From contig ML677364.1 of NCBI GenBank assembly GCA_007922305.1, positions 16,824,260 through 16,888,259 on the forward strand: a stretch of 64,000 nt of DNA, written 5' to 3'. The stretch comes from Dermatemys mawii (Eukaryota > Chordata > Testudines > Dermatemydidae). The position numbers and the translations under genes are program-made. The notes under the pieces are model-generated. The model did no database searches. It was not told where the DNA came from and was given only the letters and a program-made list of their open reading frames with translations. The stretch's first letter is position 1. Each line of letters begins with the position of its first letter. This document shows positions 41,401-53,400 of the stretch, one piece after another.

Positions 41401-44400
41401 AAATCCCCCCGATTCTTCTCTTCTGCAGACTAAACAATCTCAGTTCCCTCAGCCTCTCCTCGTAAATCATGTGCTCCAGGCCCCTGATCATTTTTGTTGC
41501 CCTCCACTAGACTCTTTCCAATTTTTCCACATCCTTCTTATAGTGTGGGGCCCAAAACTGGACACAGTACTCCAGATGAGGCCTCACCAATGTCAAATAA
41601 AGGGGAATGATCACGTCCCTCGATCTGCTGGAAATGCCTCTACTTATACAACCCAAAATGCCGTTAGCCTTCTTGGCAACAAGGGCACACTGTTGACTCA
41701 TATCCAGCTTCTTGTGCATTGTAACCCCAGGTCCTTTTCTGCAGAACTACTGCCTAGCCATTCGGTCCCTGGTCTGTAGCAGTGCATGCGATTTTTCCAT
41801 CCTAAGTGCAGTACTCTGCACTTGTCCTTGTTGAACCTCATCAGATTTATTTTGGCCCAATCCTCTAATTTGTCTAGGTCCCTCTGTATCCTATCCCTAC
41901 CCTCCAGCATATCTACCATTCCTCCCAGTTTAGTGTCATCTGCAAACTTGCTGAGGGTGCAGTCCACACCATCCTCCAGACCATTAATGAAGATATTGAA
42001 CAAAATCAGACCCAGGACAGACCCTTGAGGCACTCCACTTGATACCGGCTGCCAACTAGACATGGAGCCATTGATTACCACCCGTTGAGCCCGATGATCT
42101 AGCCAGCTTTCTATCCACAGTTATGGGAATCTCTCCTGCATCCTCTGCAATGAAGACCGATGCAAAGAACTCATTCAGCTTTTCCACAATGGCCTTGTCT
42201 TCCTTGAGTGCTCCTTTAGCACCTTGATCATCCAGTGGCCCCATTAATTGTTTGGCAGGCTTCCTGCTTCTAATAGAAGAGAAGCCCGTTTAACTGAGCC
42301 TCCATTATCCAGCTCTCCTTATTAACTGAACATCCAGCACACACACACAGGAATATGGGAAACTGACGTCACCTCGACACCATTACTTTTTAGCCTGGTA
42401 AAAGGACTGTGACTACTAAGCAAACACATGTATTACTGTCACTGGATGCTAAAATAGAGATGGTTAATAAAATAACAAAGGAGAGTCACTGACAAACAGC
42501 CCAAGAGTAATCACTGGAGAAAGCACGAATCAAACATCAGACAGGATGCCAAGCAAATTCTTAAGTACAGCACAAAGAACTCTCCATCCTGGAAAACCAT
42601 GAAGTAACCGAAGGACACGGAACTAGGTGAAGCCCTTTCTCAGTGGTTTATACAACTGAGAGAGGAAGGCATTCCCATTAGTGATCCTTAACTATATGAG
42701 GAGGCTCAGAGCTTATTGAAGCTTTAGGAGAGGACGCAGGTTACTCTGCTAGCCAGGGATGGCTCATTTGGTTTAAAATGCGTCACAACAACCGACAACT
42801 AACAGTCACAGGGGAAAAGCTGTCTGCCGATTTGGGAATTATTTCTATCAAAAAAAATTGCAAAATATCTTAGCCAGGCATAATTTGTTACTGGAACAAG
42901 TTTATAATTGTGAAAAGACTGGCTTGTATTGGAAGATATTGCCATCAAAAACACTAAGTACCAGAACATAAAGATCTGTGCATGGCTACATACAAAGCAA
43001 AGAATGTTTAACAATCCTGGCCTGTCCTAATGCCAGTGGCACATACATGCTCCCATTCACTGTCATTGATAAAGCAAAGAATCCATGTGTGCTTAAAAAT
43101 GCACTCATGGATGCTTCGCCCGTCATCCACAAATCACAGGGAAAAGCATGGAGGGACAGTGTTTTGTTTCATGATCGTTTTTTTAAAAACTTTTGTCCCA
43201 AGCATATGGGTTCATCTGAATGAAGAAAACATCCCGCCAAAAGCTATCTTACTGCTGGACAATACACCCGCTCACCCTGACAACAGAGGGCTTACCTCCT
43301 AAGATGACTAGATCTGATTTTTTCTCCTTCCAAACGTAACATCTCTTGTGCAGCCTATGGAGCAAGGTGTGCTGGAGAGTCTAAAATGGCATTATAAATG
43401 GCATCTTCTTAATCGACCACTAATGTCTGATGAAGCATCTGAGAATGAAGGTAACATGTTGCAGCACTGGAAAAAAATCAGTATGAAAAATGCTATATGT
43501 AAGGGGTTGCAGAAGGCTGGGAAGACATCACCAGGTCAAGCTTACAAAAATCATGGAAAAAAATTGTGGCTTTAAGTTATTGCTAACACTTAGGATGGCT
43601 GCAACAGCAACATTAGCAGCTGAAGAAGAGACCAATGCATTTGTTGACCTCCTCCACAAACTTCCTGGCTGCACAGAAGATGACAAAGATGACGTTGCAG
43701 ATTGGCTTGAAAATGATTGATGCTAATGACCCTGGCTATCAGTTACTGGATGATGCCAAAATCATGCAGGCTGTACACTACATGCAGACAGTGATTATGA
43801 AGCTGAAGATTCTGCCAAGGAAGAATTGACAGAAAAAAATTCTTACTGCAGTGCTGCAACAGCAGGAAACCTCTTTCTTCCGTACTTGACCCAACAGCCT
43901 GATACCAACCCCACTGAACTGTGGTTAATGAAGCGACTTTGTGATCACACAATGAAGAAGAGAACTTCTCATCTAAAAAACACTGTAAAGAAGGGGGCTA
44001 TGTTTTAAGGCTTGAGTTTATCATTTCTGCATTTTTAAAAACTGGTACTCTTCACTAGCAGTAACTGTTCATGCAGGCATTAAATAAAGAAGGTAGGTAT
44101 GTTTTAATGCTTTGTAATCATCATTTTTGCACTTTTTTAATTGTATTGTTTGTGATCTTACGAGTAATCATGTTAAACAGAGATGGTGCCTTGTGCAACA
44201 TTAGACAGACTTTGTAGACAGTCCCGATAATGTTCAGGGTTAATGACTAAAGAGTGTAAAAATGATCAATACAAACTCATGTTGGTTTCCCTGTTAAGAA
44301 ATGAACAAAACATTGTTTGTAAGAACTAACGGTTTGTATATCCCGTTAAATAGATTATAAGGGGGGTATGTTTTAATGCTTTTTCTGGGAGGGATCCAGC

Positions 44401-47400
44401 TGGTTTAAAAGCAACTCCGTATCTTAAAATAATGGCTTGAAAGCTCTTCACCCATTCTCCTACTTATCTGAATTTTTAATTCTCCGATCAGGTCCTGGTC
44501 CCAATTAGATCAGTACATTTTGCTGCTAGTTTGTGTCTTTTACTAGTTACTTCTAAATGGATTACCTTATCTCAGATACACCTCTGGCTGATTTCAATGA
44601 AGCTGCATAGGTGTAAATGTGGGCAGATTATAGTATGACATATTATGAAAGTATAATATGTGCCATACCTTTTTAAGTGCCCAAAATATCTATCATTCAT
44701 TTCTACCTAGGTTTCTACTTCAGCAAGGAATTTACAGGAAAGAGCACTTGAATGCAACAAGACCTCAAAGCAAATTCTTAGCAAAGAGGGTGTATCTTCA
44801 AGCTCCTGTAGAACCCAAATGAGACGACAGCACCCTGGAGAAGATCTGTTTTGGAGGTGGTGAGATCAGCAAGTAACTGATTAAAATTTAGATTTATCTT
44901 AGGGAAGATGCAAAAAACACATATAAGAACTGCACAACAGTTTTTCTTCTGAACGTAAACAATTTTGCTTGTTTTAATCTTCTTGTTTCATTTATCCACT
45001 ACCTATAGATTCCTTGACTACGGTTTGTAATGGTTGTAAATTTTGCTATAAGTCTATTCTGCTTTTTCTCTTACACAGTGATAGCATTGCTTATAATATG
45101 AAAGAACATAAGACTGCCATACCTGGTCAAACCTATGGTCCATCTATCCCAACATAGGCACCAACTTCATGGGTGCTCCAGGGCTGGAACAACCACAGGG
45201 AAAAATTGGTGGGTGCTCTGCATCCACCCTTAGCCAAGTTCACCTTCCTGCCCCACCTCACTTCTGCCTCCTCCCCTGAGCATGCCATGTCCTCGCTTCT
45301 CTTTCCAGCACTTGCCACTGCAAAACAGCTGTTTCACAGCATAACAAGCTCTGAGAGGGAGAGGGAGGAGCAGGAATGCGGCGCACCCAGGGGAGGAGGC
45401 AGGGAAGAGGCAGGGCGGGACAGGGATTTGGGGAAGGGGTTGGAATAGGAGCAGGGAGGGGATGGAGTTGGGGTGGGACAGGAGGGGGTGGGGTAGGGGT
45501 CGAGTCGGGACAGGGCCAGAGGCAGAGGATGGTCGAGCACCCACCAGCACTAGCAGAAGTTGGTGCCTATGTATCCCAATATCCTGTCTCCAACAGTGGC
45601 CAGTGCCAGAGCTTCAGGTGGAATATCCTAAAACAGGGCAATTTTGGAAAGATCCTCCCATCTTCCCCTCCCAGCTTTTGGCAGTCAGATTTAGGCTAAC
45701 CTGAGCATGAAGCCATTGATAGATCTATACTCCATAAACTTCACTAGTTACTTTTTGAATCCAGTTATACTTTTGGCCATCTTAACATTCTATGGCAATG
45801 AATTCCATAGCTTAGCTGTGCAATGTGCGGAAAAGTATTTCTTCTTGTTTGTATTAAACCCACTGCCAATTAATTTAATTGGCTGACCCCTTGTTTTTGT
45901 ATTGTGGGAAAGGGTAAATAACATGTCTCTATTCGCTTTTTCCACATTATTCATGATTTCATAGACGTCTGTTATATCCTCCTGGATTATCTCTTTCCCA
46001 AGATGAACAGCCCTAATCTTTTTTGTCTCTCCTCATATGGAAGCTGTTCCATATTCTTGATCATCCTTCTCTGAAACTTTTCCAGTTTCGCTATAGCCTT
46101 TTTGAGATGAGGCAACCTGAACTGGACATAGTATTCAAGATGTGGATGCACCATCATTTTATATAGTGTCATTATGATATTGACTTTTTTCTATTCCTTT
46201 CCTCATAGTTCCTAACATTCTGCTAGCCTTTTTGACCACTGCTGTGTGCCGAGCTAAAGCTGTGAGAGAACTATGAATAATAACTCCAAAATCTCTTTCA
46301 TTAATGGTAACAGCTAATTTAGAACCTCTCATTTTGTACATATAGTTGGGATTACTTTTTCCAGTGTGCATTACTTTGCACTCATTAACAATGGATTTCA
46401 TCTGCCATTTTGTTACCAAGTCACCCAGCTCTGTGAAATCCTCCTGTAAGGCCATGTCTACATAACACAGTTGGGTCGACAAAAGTCAGCTTTCGTCAAC
46501 AAAACGGTGGAGTTCACACTGCAATGCTCCTCCTGCTGATTTAACTCTACTGCAATGCCAGCATAATAAAATCATCAGGACAAGAGGCATAGAGCTTTTT
46601 GCTTTAAAGTTAGAGCGATGCAATGTCAGTGTCAACTCTGTGTTATGTCACGATAAACTCCACTGCCTTACAACCAGGTACACATGTATACACCCCTCTC
46701 TCTTTAAAGGCCCAGGATTTTTTTAAATTCCTCTTCCTGTTTGTTTGGCACAGACTGCTCACATAGCATCTTTTCAGCTGACCATGCTGGCTTTCTGTAA
46801 CAAGCGCTCTCCCTCCTGGAGTACACCGGAGTTATTGGATCTGCTGAGTCTGTGAGGAGAGGCAGTTCTGCAGTCACAGCTCTGCTTTAGCTGTAGGAAC
46901 TTTGATATCTATGGGCAGATTGCCTGTGGCATGGAGAGGGGGCATGAAAGGGGCATTCACCAGTGCTGTGCTAAGATCAAGGAGCTGAGGCAGGCATACC
47001 AGAAGGCAAGGGAGGCCAACTGTCAGTCTGGTGCGTTGCCAAAGACGTGCCGTTTCTTTACAAAAAGCTGATGCCATCCTCGGTGGCGACCCCACCTTCA
47101 ATGCCAAGAGCCCCATGCATTCTTGGAGGGGCTGGAGACAGCAGATTGAACCCTAAGGATAAAGCGGTGGACGATGAGGTGAAGTTGGAGAAGGAGATGG
47201 GACAGGCAACTGGGATGTACATTGGTGTGGTGAACGAGGATCTTTTTTTTAACTTTGGAGAGGTCTAGCCAGTCTCAGCACTCTGGCCCTGATGTGCATG
47301 ACACAAAAGAGGGACGCTCCGGTACGTATCCATTGTGCTGTAATACTGCAGGGAGACATGAGGTATCCCTCTGCTTTTTTTCCCCAGGGTAGAAGAGGGA

Positions 47401-50400
47401 CAGAAATAAACAACTAGCACTGTTTGCATCTGCTTTTCATTCCCCTGTGCATTGTGGAAAAGTTTGTTGATGCACACCAGGATTCCCGGGAATCCTCCAT
47501 AGAAATCTTTAGGAAACTTTCCTGTAGGTACTTTGCAATCCTCTGCTGAAGGTTCCTTGGCAGGGCAGCCTTGTTTCTTCTCCCACAGTAGGAAACTTGC
47601 TGCGCCAATCAGCAATTACCTGTGCAGGCATCAAAGAAGCACACAGGCAAGCAACATACAGAACTGGTCTGCAGTTGCATGCATGCAAGAGCTGCATCCG
47701 TGCATCCTTGGTTACCCTCAAGAGTGAGGTGTCAGCTGCTATCAACCCTGACTGTATAAAATGGCACCAGTCTTCATAATAGTGGCCCTAGGCACTTGTA
47801 TTGATACCCTTGTGAACCCCACCCATTCTCCCATCTTGCCCCTTCCCCCCTACCTCAGGCCGAACTCATTGTTGGGCTCTTGCCCTGTTGTGTACTTGTT
47901 AAGGGAAAGTGAGAAAGTGGTGTACCTAGCTTGTATGAATCAAGGCTGTGAGTGCATGCACAATAGTGCCTCTGTCTATCATTTCTTTAGCTTCTGCAGG
48001 TGTTCCCTTGAGGATCTTCTCCTGCACACCACCTGAGCAGCTCTCTCTGATGAGACAAGGAAAACATTCAGGGAGATGTTGTAATCATCTGATGCTACTT
48101 CTAGTGAGCAGAGAGCAAGGTGAGAGACTGAAAAACTGAAAATGGATAGCCAGGAGAGGAAACAAGCAGGAGCAGATGATACACCTGCTTGAGGACCAAA
48201 CAGGCATGCTGAGGTCCCTGATTGAACTGCAGGCAGAACATGTGTTCACCTCCCCTGCAGCCCATACAGAACTTCCTTCCCTTCCCTCCCAAATTCCACA
48301 CACATTCCTCGCATGTCCCTAGGCCATCGCAGGACCCCATGCATTCCACCCCTTGGGACATGTTTCACAATGACAATGGGACATAAACACCCATCTGCGA
48401 GAGCTTCATTTCAAAAAGCTCTCTTCAGTATCACATCCCTTGTGGAAAATAGAAACATTTGTACAGCTGAAGAATAAACATGTACATATAAAAAGAAAAT
48501 GAGTATTTATGTGCCTATAACACATGGCAGTTGCTGCTGAACTTCATACACAGAGGCAATCGGTGCATTAGCAGAGTAGAATTAACGCACACACAGCAAT
48601 TATTAAAAGGATCATACTATAGTGAAAGAAACCAATGCCTGGCTCAGTGCATTAAAAACACACTATTTGGGCTCCTTCTCAAAATGTTCCTGCAAAGTCT
48701 CCCTGATTTGGATAGCGCCCCCCCTCCACTGAACCGCTCTAACAGCCCTGATATTTGGCTGCTCAAAAGCAGCTGCCAGTCGATCTACCAAAACGCTCCA
48801 CCCCTGCGGAAACTTTCCCCCCTTAGCTTCACAAATGTTATGCAAAGCACAGCAGGCAGCTATGACCATAAGAATATTTTCCTCATTGAGGTCTAAACTG
48901 CCAAAAAGGCAGCGCCAGTAACCGTTTAATCTGCCAAAAGCACATTCAACAGCCATTCTGCACCTGCTGAGCATGTGGTTGATGTGCTCCTTGCTGCAGT
49001 CAAGGTTTCCAGTGTAAGGCTTCATGGGCCATGGGAACAATGGGTAGGCTGGGTCTCCCAGGGTCACAATTGGCATTTCCACATCCCCAGTTGGAATCTT
49101 CTGGTCTGGAAAGAATGTTCCTGCTTTGAGCTGTCTATATAGGCCAGGATTTCTGAAGGTGAATCCAACATGCACCTTCCCTGACCCCGTGTTGATGTCA
49201 GTGAAATGACCTAGGTGATCCACCAGCACTTGCAATACCATAGAAAAGTAGCCCTTTCTGTTGATGTACTCGGTCACAAGGTGGTCTGGACCAAAACGGA
49301 GATATGAGTGCCATCTATCACCCCATCACAGTTAGAGAATCCCACTGATGCAAAGCCATCCACTATTTCCCACACATCGCCCAGAATCACAGTCCTTCAT
49401 AGCAAGAGACAACTAATGGCCCTGCCCATTTGCTGTAACCCTCATGACTGTAACCCTCATGGTGGACTTTCCAATTCCAAATTGATTCACGACTGATCAT
49501 TATGAGTCTGGAGTTGCCAGCTTCCACACAGTGATCACCACTCACTTTTCTACCCTGACGGCAGCTCTCATTTTAGTGTCCCTGTGCCGGAAGACAGGGG
49601 CAAGCTCTGCACAGTTCCAGGAAGGTAGCTTTGTACATCTGAAAGTTCTGCAGCCACTGCTTGTGTCAGAATTGCCTCCCCACTCTGAACTCTAGGGTAC
49701 AGATGTGGGGACCCGCCTGAAAAAAGAAATAACCCTCCAAGCTTATTTTACCAGCTTGGGTTAAAATGTTTTTCCCCAGAACACAACTTCTTCTGTGTCT
49801 GGACCTGGTATGCTGCCACCATCAAGTGAGAATGTCTCAAAAATCTATTGGACATAGGCCACTTGAAACCCCTCTTTCTCTTTCCACAAAACCCCCAAAC
49901 TTATTCCCTCCCTGGGAAGCTTGAGAGAAAAGCCTCACCTGATCCTGCGAGACGTGCCCGATCCAAAACCAGGATCTTACACAATGGAAAACAAGCAGTC
50001 AGATTCTTAAAAGAAAGATTTTAATAACAGAAAAAAAGAAAGGAATAAATCCCTTATAACCATCAATAGAACAGCATCTACCATAATCAACAAAAGAATT
50101 AAGAAACCAAACCTCTCCCCCGAGGCAGCTTTCTCCCACTGTTGAGATCTCTGCTGAATCTTACAATATCAAGAAGTACCCAGCCAACACTCACCACTGA
50201 GAACCCTTCAAGTGACAAAAAGAAGGTAAACTTACTGACTACCGTACTTGATAAAAACCTTATAGTTACAGTGAAAGAAATAGGTGTGGTTCATCCCATA
50301 GCCGAGTTGAACAGAGAGAAACTGAAACTCAAAATCCTTTGTCTCCTGAGGAATTTCTCATTGGTCAGTTGTCCACCTCTCAGGTTACCTTTAGCTTAAC

Positions 50401-53400
50401 CCCTTACAGGTAAACACTAATTCTAGGCTACTTCATACTTATGACAGCTTATCATCCCATACCTGCATCACGTTGCAATCCCACCACTCCGTGTTTGTTT
50501 CCCAAGCCCAGTACCGATGGTCCACTGTGTGTAGCTGCTTCGTGAATGCCAACAGCAATCTTGAATTGTTTCTTCCCATGGCATGCAGCAGGGAAGACAC
50601 CATGCTCTCATTATCCAATTCACAGTTCATGAAATACTGCAGAATCAGCTGTGTTGTGTTCATAATGCTCACCACAAGACTGGAGAGCAGTGTAGGATCC
50701 ATGTTTTGAGACTGAGATAGCAGACATTCAGTTTACACGAGTAGTTGAAAAGTGGTGCAAAACATAGTCAGAAGCCCAAGGAATGACAGGACAGAGAAAA
50801 CTGCACCACGGGACAGTGAGCCCCTCCCCATAAGGCACTGTGCCAGAACACCTAGCGGCAAATGAAGGCAAGTTCTACAGTAGGATTGGTACCCATGGTG
50901 CACTGCTCTGTCAATACAAGAGTACTAACCATGGACACACTCCGCCATCACAAGGAGCATTGTGTGTATGTACAAAAATAGTTTAATTACAGCAGTAGAA
51001 AATCATTGACGTAACTTATGTCAACTTAACTATGTAGGGGAGACATAGCCTAGTTCTTCAAACGTAACTATCTTGAATAATTTTGTATTATCTACAGACT
51101 TTGCCATTTTCCTGTTCACTCCGTTAATGATCTGGAAAAGGAATATGCTGAACAGCACAGGTCCTAGTGCAGATCCTTATTTCTCTCTCTCCATTCTGAA
51201 AACTAACCGTTTACTCCTATCCTTTGTTTCCTATCTTTTAATCAGTTACTGATCCATGCGAGGACCTTTCCTGTTACCCCATGACTACTTATCTTCCTTA
51301 AGTGCCTTTGGTAAAGGATCCTGCCAAAGGCCTTCTGAAAATCCTTGAGTATACCCATCAGATCACCCAAGTCCACGTTTTTTAACCCCTCGAAGAATTC
51401 AAATAGATTAGTGATGCATGACTTCCCTTTACAAAACCATGCGGACTCTTCCCTGCAACAAATTGCGTTTATCTATGTTTCGGATAATTCTATTCTTTAC
51501 TATAGTTCCTAGCAACGATTTCATACATTACTGAAATTACACTCAAAGGCCTGTAGTTTCCACGATTGTACCTGGAGCCCTTTTTAAATATCAGTATTAC
51601 ATTAGCTACCTTCCAGTCATCTGGCACAGCAGCTTGTTTCAGCAATCAGTTACATATTACAGTTAGTAATAATACACTTCTATAATTTCGTATTTGAGTC
51701 CTTCAGACTTCTGGTGAATACCATCTGGTCCTGGTGATTTATTACTGTTTAATTTATCAATTCATTCTAAAACCTCTTCTATTGACACATCAGTGGGGGA
51801 CAATACTTCAGATCTATCACACAGCTTTGATATGGGTATTTCTTCCACCCATTCTGCAGCAAATACTGTAGCAAAGAATTCATTTAGCTTCTCTGCAACG
51901 ACTTTGTCTTCCTTGAGTATTCCCTTAATATCTTGGTCAAACAGTGGCTCCATTGCCTGTTTGACAGGCTTCCTGCTTCTGAAGTACTTTAAAAAATTCT
52001 TACGGTTAGTGTGTGTATCTTTAGCAAGTTGCTTTTCAAATTCTTTCTTGGCCTACCTTATTAGGGAACAATAAAGGGAACAAATAATTTAGGTCAAGAT
52101 TCTGCAAATTTTTCAGGGTAGGAAGACTCCTCTTGAAGCCAGTGAGGGCCAAAAATCACAGAATATCTTGAAAAATTTCAAGTCTAGTTTGATCTGCTTA
52201 AGGAAGGGAGGATTAATCAAGGAGGCAACAATAGTAGAAGCTGGTACAGCGTATAATCAATAGTGAGAATCCCCCAAAGCCATGCAACATGGATCCACCC
52301 AGTGACTGCAGGAGTCATTAGCAAGGGGAATGCACCAAAATACCAATGTATATTAGAAACTCCTCATTGTCAGGACTTACTTTTGGCTGGGGCGGTTACT
52401 GGCTGTGTTGGGCTTGGCTGTCATTTCCGTTACATCATTTCAGCAGAGTAAAAAGCAAATTAACATGATCCACACCACTTTCAGGAAACTTCACCAGGAA
52501 TGGGAATAAGATTAGGGTTACCATATTTCAAGTTCCCAAAAACCAGACATTTCAGGAAACGGGGGCAATGGGAAGGAAGGGAAGCCAAAGGAGGCGTAGC
52601 TGCAGCAGGGATACTGACAGGAGGTGAGAGGGAGGGGCAGCGTCACTCCCTGTCACAGTAGCAGGGCAGCTGGCCACAACCCCAGGGCACAGCAACAGTT
52701 GTCAGTCAGCACCTCATGGGATCACTTCCCCAGGGCTGAGCAGAGCAAGGGGGTGTGAATGGGCAGGATTCAGCAGCTGTGACTTGCAGGGGAAAGGACC
52801 AATCAGCGGTGGATACAAGGGAGGGACCAATTGAGAAGCGGCTCAACTGGGGCTCTTTCTGAGCTAAAGCTTCTCTGCTCTGCAAAAAATGGGACATTTG
52901 CTGTCCTTTGAAAACCCTGGGCCAGGGAAAGCAGGATCAAAAAAGAGGCTTTGTCTGGGGAAACCTGGACATATGGTAACCCTAAATAAGAGCAGCAGAA
53001 ACTAAACTCCACTTCCTTGGTTCTTGTCAGAGAAACCTGTCAAGAAAAAAAATGGCTAGAGGTTAGCAAGGCAAATTTCTATAATAAAGTTAAAAAAGAA
53101 AGCCAAAAAAGGAAGCTATTTTAAATGTAGTGACTTCAAAATAAAAGAATAATGGATTATGAGGGTAAGGTGCAGTAGTAGCATCCAGCACCTACAAACA
53201 GTCCTACAGAGCTAGCAGGGTTTTAAAAGGTAACTAGAGGACATACTGTGGGTTCATATTTATACCTGCACCTTTACAGAGAACACAGGAAATATGCATG
53301 TATCCACCACTGAATGAGAAGGGATCCTAGGGCAGAGGTGAGAAAACTGTGGCCCACGGGACCGTCCTGCCCAGACCTTGAGCTCCCAGTTGAGGAGGCT

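Larger units (their letters stand above)
46450..51050 (-). mobile_element. PIF/Harbinger transposon, nearly full length, decayed
   Basis: Inverted ends GGCCATGTCTACATAACAC and, complemented, GGCTATGTCTCCCCTACA, with related inner sequence (GTCGAC / GTTGAC). It sits inside a CR1. It carries the two genes typical of the superfamily, a transposase (minus, 50.7-48.7 kb) and a Myb/SANT-like gene (plus, 46.8-47.3 kb), facing each other. A solo LTR at 49664-50446 splits the transposase. About 3.8 kb without the LTR. Confidence 0.85.
45104..52075 (-). mobile_element. CR1 LINE split by a hAT MITE and a Harbinger element
   Basis: CR1 sequence runs on the minus strand from 45104 (3' end, GAACATAAGACTGCC) to 46449 and resumes at about 51052. 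The join makes sense: the segment ending near 46449 (TGTGAAATCCTCCTGTAA) continues at TTCTTCAAACGTAACTATCT. Coding remnants include 46159-46482 and 51762-51953 ([11 protein letters not shown], the linker before the reverse transcriptase). The insertions are a 419-bp hAT MITE at 45153 and a 4.6-kb Harbinger at 46450. Confidence 0.85.

Noticed and set aside
52990..53022. Possible 5' exon of the STAG gene after acceptor tcttgacag
   Set aside because: The acceptor is good but no donor follows before a MITE, and no ATG is in frame; left unsupported.
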